Part shown: in pieces, positions 42,521-50,763 of the stretch
Position numbering within the stretch: the stretch's first letter is position 1
How the letters are laid out: each line of letters begins with the position of its first letter
The notes under the pieces: generated by a model
Databases searched by the model: none
What the model saw: the letters and a program-made list of their open reading frames with translations, nothing else
What the model was told of the DNA's origin: nothing
Source of the DNA: Streptomyces sp. D2-8
GTDB taxonomy: Bacteria; Actinomycetota; Actinomycetes; Streptomycetales; Streptomycetaceae
Direction: 5' to 3'
Assembly (NCBI RefSeq): GCF_023184515.1
Contig: NZ_JAAHBP010000007.1
Coordinates: 310,001-374,000, forward strand
Length of the DNA: 64,000 nt
Made by a program: the position numbers and the translations under genes

Positions 42521-44049
42521 CGGCCCCCGCCGAGCCCTGGACGCGGCGCGCCCCGGTCGACCTGCCGGGCCCCGAGGGCGACAACAGCATCGCCCGCGAG
42601 CCCCTGTGGTACGCCTACGGCGCCGGCGACGACCGCCCGGAACCACCGCCGTGGACCTGGGCGGCCACGCCCCCGCCCGACTCCCATGTGCCGCCACCGC
42701 CACCGCGCCCGGCGGGGCCGTCGACCCCGCTGCCGACCGGCACGACCGACCGCCTGTCCGCGATCCCGTACCCCCGGGTCCCGGCGCCCGGCCCGGCCTC
42801 GCCGGACGCCTTGGCCCACGCCCTGACGGCCACGTTCGCCCCTGTGCGCCGCGAACCGGAGAACCCGTACAACGAACACCGCCCCTACGCCTCACCGCGC
42901 TGCCTGTTCCCGGTCCATGCCTTCGTGGGGGACGGCGAGTCCTGGCGACTGCTGGAACCCACCCGGCACGCCCTCACGGGCCGGGGCACGGGACCCCCCA
43001 CGCGCATGGTCCTGACCGGCCGCTACACCGCGATCCCGCGGGCGTACCAGTGGTTCCGGGGCTCGCTGGTGGCGATCGAGACGGGCATGGTGCTGCGCGC
43101 GCTGAGCCTGGGCCTGGAGCTCTTCGGGGTGCCGGCGACACTCACGCCGCCGACCGAGGACGGACCGGAGCTGCTGCGCGAACTGGGCGTGGACCACACC
43201 TGGGAGTGGTCGCTGCCGTGGCTGGTCGACGTGGACCGGCCACCCCCCTCGGTACACCGACCGGCTGAGCCGGAACCGCCGGCCCCCGAAGGGGATCCGT
43301 CCCTCAGGGATGTGATCGACGTCAACAGAAGGTCCTTCAGGGGCGCGGGGAACTGCGCGAGCAGCCACAACGCACCCGCACGACTCACGACAGCCGCACC
43401 CCCCGCCCTCCTCGACTCCCCCCACACCCCCACCTGGTCGGACCTCCTCTGGCACCGCCACTCCGGCCGCATGCCCAGAGCCCTGCACGGCATGGACTCG
43501 GCGAAGTGCCTCACCCCCCTCCCCCACCGCACCCTGACCACGGCCCTGGCGTGGCTCGGCACTCCCCCACCGCACCCCTCCCTCGCCGCCGCCTTCGACG
43601 CGGTCACCGTCACGGCCGTCGTCCAGCACATCGACGGCCACACCCCCGGGATACACCGCGTCCACGACGGCACCGCACACCTGCTCCGTTGGGACCCCAC
43701 CGCCCCCGCCGGCCTGGAGGCCCACTACGGCTACGGTCTGACGCCGGTCAACGGCTGCGGTATCGCCAACGCCCCCCTCACCGTCTTCTTCTCGGTCCGC
43801 CCCCGCGAACTGTTCGCCCGCTTCGGCCCCGCCGGCTGGAGCGCCGCCCAGCACGCCTGCGGCTGGGCGGTCCACGGACTCTGCCTGGCGGCCGCAGCGG
43901 AGGGCCTCTTCGCCCGGCCGGTCCGGGCGTTCAAGGAGATCCAGACCAAGGACGTCATCGGCCTGGGCGAGGACGAGACGATCGTCCTGTCGGCGGTGGT
44001 GGGCGTACCGCGCGAGACCGGGGGTGCCGTGCTGGACCTGCGTACGTAA
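42517..44049 (+). CDS. Second nitroreductase-fold (SagB-like) oxidoreductase
   Basis: This 510-residue protein starts at GTG 42517, overlapping the YcaO stop as GTGA. It contains two degenerate nitroreductase-like halves: NPYNEHRPYASPRCLFPVHA, FRGSLVAIETGMVLRALSLG, and later LLWHRHSGRMPRALHGMD and YGLTPVNGCGIANAPLTVFF, ending QHACGWAVHGLCLAAAAEGL. Similar proteins are encoded with thiopeptide and other TOMM YcaO genes and may oxidise specific residues. Residues about 273-295 are encoded by a repeat-like insertion (43335-43400) between the halves. Confidence 0.8.
   Translation: MTAPAEPWTRRAPVDLPGPEGDNSIAREPLWYAYGAGDDRPEPPPWTWAATPPPDSHVPPPPPRPAGPSTPLPTGTTDRLSAIPYPRVPAPGPASPDALAHALTATFAPVRREPENPYNEHRPYASPRCLFPVHAFVGDGESWRLLEPTRHALTGRGTGPPTRMVLTGRYTAIPRAYQWFRGSLVAIETGMVLRALSLGLELFGVPATLTPPTEDGPELLRELGVDHTWEWSLPWLVDVDRPPPSVHRPAEPEPPAPEGDPSLRDVIDVNRRSFRGAGNCASSHNAPARLTTAAPPALLDSPHTPTWSDLLWHRHSGRMPRALHGMDSAKCLTPLPHRTLTTALAWLGTPPPHPSLAAAFDAVTVTAVVQHIDGHTPGIHRVHDGTAHLLRWDPTAPAGLEAHYGYGLTPVNGCGIANAPLTVFFSVRPRELFARFGPAGWSAAQHACGWAVHGLCLAAAAEGLFARPVRAFKEIQTKDVIGLGEDETIVLSAVVGVPRETGGAVLDLRT
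43335..43400 (+). repeat. Streptomyces dispersed repeat-like insertion in a coding frame
   Basis: The core CAGGGGCGCGGGGAACTGCG, followed by an AGCAGCCACAACGCACCCGC-type segment, looks like a very common intergenic repeat of Streptomyces chromosomes. Here it is inside the SagB-like gene and translated in frame. Identification is from memory. Confidence 0.6.
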
Positions 44050-44087
44050 GGCCCTGGATCAGCCCTCCGACCGGACAAGGAACCCGC

Positions 44088-45008
44088 ATGCCCACCACAC
44101 CGCACGACTGGAGCGCCTGGCACCTGCACCTCGGCACCACGGCCCGCAGCGCCCACGACCGCGTCCTCACGGACGTCATCGGCCCCACGGTCGGCGAAAT
44201 CCCGCCCGGCACCCCCTGGTTCTTCATCCGCTACTGGCAGTCGGGGCCGCATCTGCGGCTGCGGATCGCGGGCCTGTCCGCGGACGCGCGGGCGCGCGTG
44301 GAGCAGGCCCTGCGCGACCGGCTCACCGAGGCGGGCCGGCTCTCGCCCGGTGAGGAACCGCTGGCGGAGGAGGCCTACCGGCAGGGCGCGTCCCGGCTCG
44401 CCGCCGCCGGGGAGACCGGCGTCAACACCTCCGTCCACGCGCTGCTGCCGCCCGGCGTGCACCGCGCCGACTACGACCCGGAGCACGAGCGCTACGGCGG
44501 CCCCGCCCTGATGCCGGCCGCCGAGTCCCTCTTCCACCTCTCCAGCGAACTCGTCCTGCGCCTGGCCCCGCTCGTCACCTCCGAGGCCCGGCGCGCCCGG
44601 CTCGCCCTGCGCGGCACGCTGTCCGCCGCGGTCGCCCTCGGCGGCCCGGACGAGCGGGCCCACTACTTCGCGCGCGGCCGGGAAGCCTGGCGGGCGTGGG
44701 CGGCCGACGCCGGGCACCCCGCCGAGCTGCTGGACCGGATCACCAGGGTCGACCAGGACCCGGCCGCGGCGGGCGTTTCGCCGGACGCGCACGGGCCGTT
44801 CACCGGCTGGTACGAGGCTCTGGCCGCCCATGCCGGCGAGATCCGGCGGCACTCGCCGGTCCACCCCGGCATGATCCTCTTCTCGCACGCGCACATGCTC
44901 CACAACCGCCTCGGCCTGAGCCTGCTGGAGGAACTGCGCACCTACGCCTGGCTGTCCCACGTCTTCCCCACGCCGGCACCGGCACCCGGGCTGGCGCCAA
45001 CGGGGTGA
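44088..45008 (+). CDS. Thiopeptide-type bacteriocin biosynthesis protein (SpaB_C elimination domain, TbtC-like)
   Basis: This 306-residue protein begins DWSAWHLHLGTTARSAHDRV and continues WFFIRYWQSGPHLRLRIAGL, the signature of thiopeptide-type bacteriocin proteins with a SpaB_C domain. Later motifs are VHRADYDPEHERYGGPALMP, ESLFHLSSELVL and a C-terminal ILFSHAHMLHNRLGLSLLEE. It should eliminate glutamate from glutamylated Ser/Thr to give Dha/Dhb and completes the split LanB with the 870-residue protein. The ATG at 44088 lies 38 bp after the preceding gene. Confidence 0.92.
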   Translation: MPTTPHDWSAWHLHLGTTARSAHDRVLTDVIGPTVGEIPPGTPWFFIRYWQSGPHLRLRIAGLSADARARVEQALRDRLTEAGRLSPGEEPLAEEAYRQGASRLAAAGETGVNTSVHALLPPGVHRADYDPEHERYGGPALMPAAESLFHLSSELVLRLAPLVTSEARRARLALRGTLSAAVALGGPDERAHYFARGREAWRAWAADAGHPAELLDRITRVDQDPAAAGVSPDAHGPFTGWYEALAAHAGEIRRHSPVHPGMILFSHAHMLHNRLGLSLLEELRTYAWLSHVFPTPAPAPGLAPTG

Positions 45009-45035
45009 CCCCCCGCGCCCGTGGGCGCCCGCGCG

Positions 45036-45071
45036 GAGGCCCGGCCGGATTCCCCTTCCCGGCCGGGCCTC
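45036..45071. terminator. Intrinsic terminator at the end of the RiPP operon
   Basis: Perfect 13-bp arms GAGGCCCGGCCGG and CCGGCCGGGCCTC surround a 10-nt loop and are followed by TTT on the plus strand. It separates the convergent RiPP operon and YceI gene. Confidence 0.9.
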
Positions 45072-45093
45072 TTTGGCGTGCGCGCCGTGCGCC

Positions 45094-45612
45094 TCATCCC
45101 TCCCGCACGAACACGGCCCGCACCCGCACGAACAGTTCCGCCCCGACCAGCCCACGCATGCCGCCGACCCCGCAGGCGTGCCGGTCGACCCGGGCGGTGG
45201 CCCGTACGACGACCCGTTCGCCCTGCTCGGTGAGCTCGTCGACCGTGAACGCCACCGGGGTCGCACGGCCCTTGACCTCCAGCCGCGCTGTGAGGCTCAG
45301 GTCGTCCGCCAGGCCCTCACCGGCCAGACGCAGTTCGGGATGACGCTCGGCGTCCAGGAAGCGCGGGCCGCGAACCGCCGTGTCCCGCTGCGGGTTGCCG
45401 GTCTCGAAGCCCGCGGCGGCGACCGTGGTGTCGAGGCGGAGCAACGTGCCGTCCGGGGCGAGTTCGACGCGGCCCGAGCGCACCGGGAACGAGCCGCGTA
45501 CGGGCAGGAGGAAGAAATGCCGGCCGGTGAACTCCACGGTGGAGTCGTCCGGTTCGAGGAGCCACACGCCGGTCGGGGCCGGGTGCGGGCGGGTGGTGTG
45601 GTCGAGGGACAT
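45094..45612 (-). CDS. YceI-family protein
   Basis: This 172-residue protein matches the YceI lipocalin-like fold: GVWLLEPDDSTVEFTGRHFF, PVRSGRVELAPDG, ETGNPQRDTAVRGPRFLDAE and a C-terminal RATARVDRHACGVGG. YceI proteins bind polyprenyl or other long amphipathic molecules. There is no signal peptide, so it is cytoplasmic. It lies downstream of the ABC exporter genes on the same strand but is separated from them by a hairpin. Confidence 0.9.
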   Translation of the reverse strand: MSLDHTTRPHPAPTGVWLLEPDDSTVEFTGRHFFLLPVRGSFPVRSGRVELAPDGTLLRLDTTVAAAGFETGNPQRDTAVRGPRFLDAERHPELRLAGEGLADDLSLTARLEVKGRATPVAFTVDELTEQGERVVVRATARVDRHACGVGGMRGLVGAELFVRVRAVFVREG

Positions 45613-45653
45613 GGTGGGGTTCCTTCCGGAAGCGGGGGGGCCGGGACAAGCGC

Positions 45654-45680
45654 CGAGGGGGCCTCCAGGAGGCCCCCTCG
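45654..45680. terminator. Perfect 13-bp palindrome after the ABC permease gene
   Basis: CGAGGGGGCCTCC and GGAGGCCCCCTCG are separated by one A. It lies just downstream of the permease stop on the minus strand and upstream of the YceI start, so it probably ends or attenuates the exporter transcript. Confidence 0.75.
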
Positions 45681-45700
45681 ATGGGTCGGGACGTGTCGCT

Positions 45701-46534
45701 CTACTCGGGGCGCGGGTCCCAGCGGAAGCTGCGCACGGCGATCAGGGCGCCGGCTACGCCCCAGGCCGCCAGCACGGCCAGTTCCTTCCACTGGAAGCCG
45801 CCGTGGTGCGCGAACGGCGCGAGCATGGCGTCGTTGAACGGCTTCACCGGCAGCAGCCCGGCGATGTTGTTCATGACGTCGGAGTGGATCGGGAAGTAGC
45901 TGCCGGAGATGAACACCAGCGGGAACTGGATGAACTGCACGACCGCGGGCGCCGCCTCCGAGTTGCGGATCAGCGAGGCCACGCCGACGCCGAGGGCGCA
46001 GAAGCTGGCCGCGCCGAGCACCAGGGTCAGCGCGAGGGCCGCCCAGTCGGCGGGCCACGGCACCCCGTACAGGCGCCCGATGCCGATGACCAGGGCCACG
46101 TCGATGACGCTGACGACGACGCAGTGCACGAGCAGCCCGGCGAAGTACACCCAGGCGGGCAGCGGGGTGGCGTGCAGCCGCTTGAGGACGCCGGTCTGCC
46201 GGCGCATGGCGAGGACGATCGCCAGCTGGCCGTAGCAGGCGCCCAGCACGGACACGGCCGCGATGGCCGGCGTGTAGTACTGCAGGCCGCTCAGGCCGAA
46301 GAAGAAGTCCTGGCCCTCGCTGCCGGCGAACACGGCGCCGAAGACCGAGATGATCACGATGGGCAGTACGAAGGTGAACACCATCGACTGCGGGTTGCGC
46401 CAGAACGACAGCTGTTCGTAGCGGATCTGATGGGCGAGCAGGGCGAGGGAGCCCCGTTCGCCCGGCCGTTCGCGTCCGGCGCGTTCGGCCCGCCGGGCGG
46501 TGGCGGTGGTCGTGGGGGGCAGGGTGCTGGTCAT
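45701..46534 (-). CDS. ABC-2 type transporter permease
   Basis: This 277-residue protein has a short cytoplasmic N-terminus and six membrane helices, for example SMVFTFVLPIVIISVFGAVF, YTPAIAAVSVLGACYGQLAI, VVSVIDVALVIGIG and FIQFPLVFISGSYFPIHSDV. The last is the classic ABC-2 PLVFISG motif. It pairs with the ATPase gene, whose stop overlaps its start (ATGA). The pair is of the DrrA/DrrB drug-export type and could export the thiopeptide or give resistance; the link is by position only. Confidence 0.92.
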   Translation of the reverse strand: MTSTLPPTTTATARRAERAGRERPGERGSLALLAHQIRYEQLSFWRNPQSMVFTFVLPIVIISVFGAVFAGSEGQDFFFGLSGLQYYTPAIAAVSVLGACYGQLAIVLAMRRQTGVLKRLHATPLPAWVYFAGLLVHCVVVSVIDVALVIGIGRLYGVPWPADWAALALTLVLGAASFCALGVGVASLIRNSEAAPAVVQFIQFPLVFISGSYFPIHSDVMNNIAGLLPVKPFNDAMLAPFAHHGGFQWKELAVLAAWGVAGALIAVRSFRWDPRPE

Positions 46535-47529
46535 CGGCGGCTCCGTCCGGGTCGGCGCCCTCGGCGCGCACGCGCCGCCGAGGACGGTGTGCTGCCCCGC
46601 TCGGTGGACGGGGACGAGGCGTCCTGCTGTGCGTACGAACTGGTCAGCCCCAGGTAGACGTCCTCCAGGGTGGGCTGCTCGACGGTCAGCCGCTCCAGCG
46701 GCGTGCCCCGGTCCAGGGCCCAGGAGGTGAGCCGGTGCAGGGCGGCGGTCGGCTCCTCCGCCTCGGCGGTGACGAGACCGTCCTCGGCGTCGCTGACCGG
46801 GATCGGCACGTCGTCGATGGCGGCGCCGGCCGGCAGCGCGAACCGGATCCGGGCGAGCGCGCTGTCGCGTCCGCCGAGGGTGTCGGGCGTGCCCGCGGCG
46901 ACGATCCGGCCGGCGGCGATGACGGCGACGGAGTCGGCCAGGGCCTGCGCCTCGTCCATGTAGTGGGTGGTCAGCAGGATGGTGGTGCCGGCGTCGCGCA
47001 GGCTCCGCACGACCTCCCAGGCGCCGCGGCGGGCGCCCGGGTCGAAGCCGGTGGTCGGCTCGTCGAGGAACAGCAGCTTGGGGTCGCCGATCACGCCGAG
47101 GGCGAGGTCGAGCCGCCGCTTCTGCCCGCCGGACAGGTCCTTGACCTTCGCCTCCCGCTTCTCCTCCAGTCCGACGAGGCCGATGACCTCGTCGATGTCG
47201 CGCGGGGCCGGGTAGTAGCCGGCGTTGCGGGCGATGGTCTCCCGCACGGACAGGTACGGCTCCACGGCGATGTCCTGGAGCACGAGCCCGATCTGTCCGC
47301 GCAGCCGGCGCCCGTCGGCCTTGTCGCCGGGGTCGCGGCCGAGGACCCGTACGTCGCCGCCGTCGCGGTGGCGGAAGCCCTCCAGGATCTCCATGGTGGT
47401 GGTCTTGCCGGCGCCGTTCGGTCCGAGCAGGGCGAAGATCTCCCCCTCCTCGACGGCGAAGTCGACGCCGCGCACGGCCTCGTGGTCCCCGTACTTCTTG
47501 AGCAGGCCCTCGACGGCCACCGCGGTCAC
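46531..47529 (-). CDS. ABC transporter ATP-binding protein (DrrA type)
   Basis: This 332-residue protein has Walker A GPNGAGKTT, Q-loop LVLQDIAVE, signature LSGGQKRRLDLAL, Walker B LLFLDEPTTGFDP and H-loop LLTTHYMDEAQAL. The C-terminal extension beyond residue 220 (PTAALHRLTSWALDRGTPLE, LEDVYLGLTS) is typical of DrrA-like drug exporters. It is the first gene of the exporter pair on the minus strand. Confidence 0.94.
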   Translation of the reverse strand: MTAVAVEGLLKKYGDHEAVRGVDFAVEEGEIFALLGPNGAGKTTTMEILEGFRHRDGGDVRVLGRDPGDKADGRRLRGQIGLVLQDIAVEPYLSVRETIARNAGYYPAPRDIDEVIGLVGLEEKREAKVKDLSGGQKRRLDLALGVIGDPKLLFLDEPTTGFDPGARRGAWEVVRSLRDAGTTILLTTHYMDEAQALADSVAVIAAGRIVAAGTPDTLGGRDSALARIRFALPAGAAIDDVPIPVSDAEDGLVTAEAEEPTAALHRLTSWALDRGTPLERLTVEQPTLEDVYLGLTSSYAQQDASSPSTERGSTPSSAARARRGRRPGRSRR

Positions 47530-47820
47530 CGCGGTCGCTCCACTTCTCGTTCGCGTGTCACCGCGTGCCTCCAGGTGTCGTAACCGGTCTTCTCCTTCCG
47601 GAAGTTAGGGCCGGGCGGGGGTGCGGCAGCAGGCGTGACGGGGGTTTCGATGACGTCCGTCACGCAGGCGGCGACAGTTGTCAGCAGGGCGGGGCATGAC
47701 GTTGCCGCCCTTCGGCGGGCGCCACATGCTCGGGGACACGACCGATGACAGTGCGTCCACGCCGCCCGCATCACGACGGTGCGCGGACGGGGCGCGAAGA
47801 CCCGGAAGGCGGTCCCTGAG
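47530..47820. promoter_or_regulatory. Divergent promoter gap between the ABC exporter and the monooxygenase
   Basis: Holds start regions for both genes. The sequence GACGTCCGTCACGC near 47651 and its surroundings are GC-rich. I could not assign a specific operator. Confidence 0.35.
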
Positions 47821-49080
47821 GTGCTGTTGGGCGAAGACACAGGAGAGCGGCGGCCGCCCGGGAACTCCGCGGAGCCGGCCGGCGGGGAGCGGCCGACGGT
47901 CGCCGTCGTCGGCGCGGGCATCGGCGGACTGACCCTGGCCGGCGCGCTGAGCGCGAGCGGCACGCCGTACCGGATCCACGAGCAGACCCGCGAACTGGCC
48001 GAGGTGGGCGCGGGCGTCCAGCTCTCCCCCAACGCGATCCGCCCCCTGCTGCGCCTCGGCCTCGGGCCGGCGCTGCGGGAGCACGCGGTGCGGATCGAGG
48101 CGATGGAGGTACGCGGCTGGAACGGGCGGCCCATCGCGCGCACGCCCCTCGGCGCCGACTGCGAGCGCATGTTCGCCGCGCCGTATCTGACGATCCACCG
48201 GGCGCATCTGCACGACGCGCTGCTCTCCCTGGTCGACCGGGACCGGCTGGGCCTCGGCCAGAAGCTGAGCGCGGCGCGCGAACTCCCGGACGGGGCGGGC
48301 GTGCGCCTCTCCTTCGACGACGGCTCGGTGCGCGAGGCGGACGTGGTGGTCGGCGCGGACGGCATCCACTCCACGGTCCGCGAGACGCTGCGCCGCGACG
48401 AGCCGGTCTACTCGGGCCTGGGCATCTACCGGGGCCTGGTGCCGGTGGAGGCGCTGCCGGAGTACGCCCGCGAGCGCCTGGTGCGGCTGTGGCTCGGCCC
48501 GGGCGGGCACTTCGTGTGCTACCCGGTCGCGTCCGGCGCGTACCTCAGTTACGCCGCGACCGTGCCGCTGCCGTCCGACGCGCCGCCCCGCGAGTCCTGG
48601 TCCCGGCCCGGCGACCCCGACGAGCTGCGGGCGGTCTTCGGCACCTGGACGGGCCTGGTCGCCGACATCGTCGCGGCCGTCGAGACGACCCACCAGTGGG
48701 CGCTGCACGACCGGCCGCCGCTGCGCACCTGGTCCACCGACCGCATCACGCTGCTCGGCGACGCGGCCCACCCCATGCTCCCGTTCATGGCGCAGGGCGC
48801 CAACCAGGCGATCGAGGACGCGATGGACCTGGCGGCCTGCCTGGTCGGCGCGCCGGCCGCGGCGATCGCCGGCCGCCTGGCCCGCTACGAGTCGCTGCGC
48901 ATCCCGCGCACGGCCGAGGTCCAGCGCGGTTCCCGCGGCAACGCGGGCATCCTGCACCTCCCGGACGGCCCGGCCCAGCGCCGCAGGGACGCGCAGATGG
49001 CAGTGCACGCGGCCCTGCGCGACCGCGCCGCGCTCTACGCGCACGAGACGGGCCGCAGTGTGGTGCCCGTACCGGCGTGA
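47821..49080 (+). CDS. FAD-dependent aromatic monooxygenase
   Basis: From the GTG at 47821 the product has 419 residues; GTG 47779 would add 14. It is a class A flavoprotein hydroxylase: dinucleotide fold VAVVGAGIGGLTLAGAL, ELAEVGAGVQLSPNAIRPL, DG motif VVGADGIHSTVRETL and GD motif TLLGDAAHPMLPFMAQGAN-like (LLGDAAHPMLPFMAQGANQA). Sequence pattern resembles salicylate and 3-hydroxybenzoate 6-hydroxylases. It uses NAD(P)H and O2 to hydroxylate an aromatic acid. It could in principle tailor an aminohydroxybenzoate, but it lies outside the cluster. Confidence 0.88.
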   Translation: MLLGEDTGERRPPGNSAEPAGGERPTVAVVGAGIGGLTLAGALSASGTPYRIHEQTRELAEVGAGVQLSPNAIRPLLRLGLGPALREHAVRIEAMEVRGWNGRPIARTPLGADCERMFAAPYLTIHRAHLHDALLSLVDRDRLGLGQKLSAARELPDGAGVRLSFDDGSVREADVVVGADGIHSTVRETLRRDEPVYSGLGIYRGLVPVEALPEYARERLVRLWLGPGGHFVCYPVASGAYLSYAATVPLPSDAPPRESWSRPGDPDELRAVFGTWTGLVADIVAAVETTHQWALHDRPPLRTWSTDRITLLGDAAHPMLPFMAQGANQAIEDAMDLAACLVGAPAAAIAGRLARYESLRIPRTAEVQRGSRGNAGILHLPDGPAQRRRDAQMAVHAALRDRAALYAHETGRSVVPVPA

Positions 49081-49181
49081 GCGGGGGCACCGGACTTTCC
49101 GGTGTTCCGCATCCCCGGGCATGAAACGCGGGCAGGATGGGCCTGGCTCGTGGTTCGCCGACCGGCCGGGGGGAGCCTGCC

Positions 49182-49880
49182 ATGCCGTACGACTCCGTGG
49201 AGTGGCCCGCGCGCAGTCTGCTGGGGGCGGTGCCGTCCGAGGCGCGGCGGGAGCTGCTGGGCCTCGGGGTGCCGACGCGGTTCGAGGCCGGGAAGGTGCT
49301 GATCGGCGAGGGCGCCCGCGACCGGCACCTGCTGGTGCTGCTGTCCGGCTTCGCCAAGGTGACGGCCCGGGTGGAGAACGGGGAGGAGTCCCTGCTGGCG
49401 GTCCGGGTCGGCGGGGACAGTGTCGGTGAGATGGCCGCGCTGGACGGGTCCCCGCGCTCGGCCACGGTGACGGCGTGCGGGCCGCTGACCGCCCGGGTCG
49501 TCCAGCCGGCCGCCCTGCACGCCCTGCTGGCCAAGCGGCCGGAGGTGCATCTGGCCCTGACCGGGATCCTGGCCGACCGGCTGCGCTGGGCCAACCGCAG
49601 GCGCCTCGACTTCAAGGGCTACCCGGCGAAGGTGCGGCTCGCCCGGCTCCTGGTGGAACTCGCGACCTTGTACGGCCGTCCCGTGGAGGGCGGCATGGTG
49701 CTCGGCTGCCGGCTCACCCAGCCGGAGTTGGCCGCGCTCACCGGCGCCGCCGAGACGACCGTCCACAAGGGGCTGCGCGACCTGCGCCGGGACGGGCTGC
49801 TGGAGACGGGCTACGGCTCCACCGTCATACGGGATCTGCACCGGCTCCGGGACATCGGCGACCTGCCGCCGGAGGAGTGA
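49182..49880 (+). CDS. Crp/Fnr-family regulator with intact cyclic-nucleotide site
   Basis: This 232-residue protein starts at ATG 49182 behind GGGGGGAG. The N-terminal cNMP-binding domain keeps the phosphate-binding cassette GEMAALDGSPRSATVTA, including the Glu and the Pro-Arg-x-Ala needed to hold a cyclic phosphate. The C-terminal winged helix contains LTQPELAALTGAAETTVHKG. It is likely to bind cAMP or another cyclic nucleotide. It is convergent with the Pycsar-type effector gene 5 bases away. Confidence 0.9.
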   Translation: MPYDSVEWPARSLLGAVPSEARRELLGLGVPTRFEAGKVLIGEGARDRHLLVLLSGFAKVTARVENGEESLLAVRVGGDSVGEMAALDGSPRSATVTACGPLTARVVQPAALHALLAKRPEVHLALTGILADRLRWANRRRLDFKGYPAKVRLARLLVELATLYGRPVEGGMVLGCRLTQPELAALTGAAETTVHKGLRDLRRDGLLETGYGSTVIRDLHRLRDIGDLPPEE

Positions 49881-49885
49881 CCGGG

Positions 49886-50410
49886 TCAGTCCAGCACCGG
49901 CCGCAGCACCACCAGCAGCCCCGCGCTGAGGCCCATCACCGCCGTGCAGACCACGGCCGCCGTGACGCACCGGTACTTGCGCACCGCCACCTGCGACAGG
50001 AACCGGATCGTCTGGGAGAGCTCCCCCCGCTCCTGGTCGGGGTCGCGGTCGCCGGAGCCGCGGGCGGGCAGGATGTCGGGGCCCGAGGCGAGGTGGACGA
50101 AGCTGTAGCGGTTGGCGCCGACGGGGCGCAGGACCCGGGGGCGCAGGGTGGCGGCGAGGAAGCCCGCGCCGCCGAACATCGCGCACAGGAACAGGGCGAG
50201 CAGCAGACCGGCGGCCACGCCGGCCGGACCGCCCGCGGACGCGGCGTGCAGGGCCGGGGCGCTCCAGTAGCCGGCCGTGCCGACGAGCGCGGCCTGGGCC
50301 GCGGCGAGGATCCCGGCCTTGGTGTCGGCGTGCTGGTGGGTGGTATGCAGGGCGCCGAACATGAACTGCGCGGGGCGGCTGTCGGGGCGGGTACCGGTGG
50401 ACGACGGCAT
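49886..50410 (-). CDS. Pycsar-type effector (PycTM/DUF5706-like membrane protein)
   Basis: From the ATG at 50410, which follows AAGGAG, the product has 174 residues; an extension to 50608 looks noncoding. The family hallmark HADTKAGILAAAQAALVG starts the first membrane helix near residue 28. A second helix pair follows (VAAGLLLALFLCAMFGGAGF), then a cytoplasmic segment with Leu/Ser-rich helix ELSQTIRFLSQVAVRKYRC and a last helix (AAVVCTAVMGLSAGLLVVLR). In Pycsar systems this protein disrupts the membrane when cCMP or cUMP is made. It diverges from a cyclase-like gene. Confidence 0.8.
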   Translation of the reverse strand: MPSSTGTRPDSRPAQFMFGALHTTHQHADTKAGILAAAQAALVGTAGYWSAPALHAASAGGPAGVAAGLLLALFLCAMFGGAGFLAATLRPRVLRPVGANRYSFVHLASGPDILPARGSGDRDPDQERGELSQTIRFLSQVAVRKYRCVTAAVVCTAVMGLSAGLLVVLRPVLD

Positions 50411-50763
50411 GCTGCTCCTTCTGGGGCCGGTGGGCTGTTCGCCCTGTGGTGGGCCGGGTGTGCGCTGCTTCCAGTACGCCCCGAAACCGGCCACGGAACC
50501 CGGGATTTCTCCGGGATTCAGGACTTCCGCGGTCAATCGCCGGCGCCAACCTGCCGAACCCGTCCGTAACTTCATGCCACCGCTGTATGTTTCCGCACCT
50601 TTCCGCATCCCGTATTTCGACGGGGTTCCGGGCGGACGGCGCGTGTAGGACTGGCCTACCGGCGTCCGCCTCCGGGGGGAGCGGACGCCGGTGTCTGCCG
50701 GAGTGCGCCCTCAGTTCCGATCCCGGGGTGCGGCTCCACTTTCAGTGAGCGGGGAGTTCAGGC
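50411..50763. promoter_or_regulatory. Divergent promoter region between effector and cyclase-like gene
   Basis: A 353-bp gene-free region. It holds an imperfect palindrome around CCCGGGATTTCTCCGGG. Both flanking genes start facing away from it, so common control is possible. Confidence 0.4.

Noticed and set aside
47821..49080. Monooxygenase as a member of the AHBA/thiopeptide cluster
   Set aside because: It lies beyond the exporter genes and a terminator, with its own promoter gap. Aromatic hydroxylases are common and nothing in the sequence ties it to the pathway.
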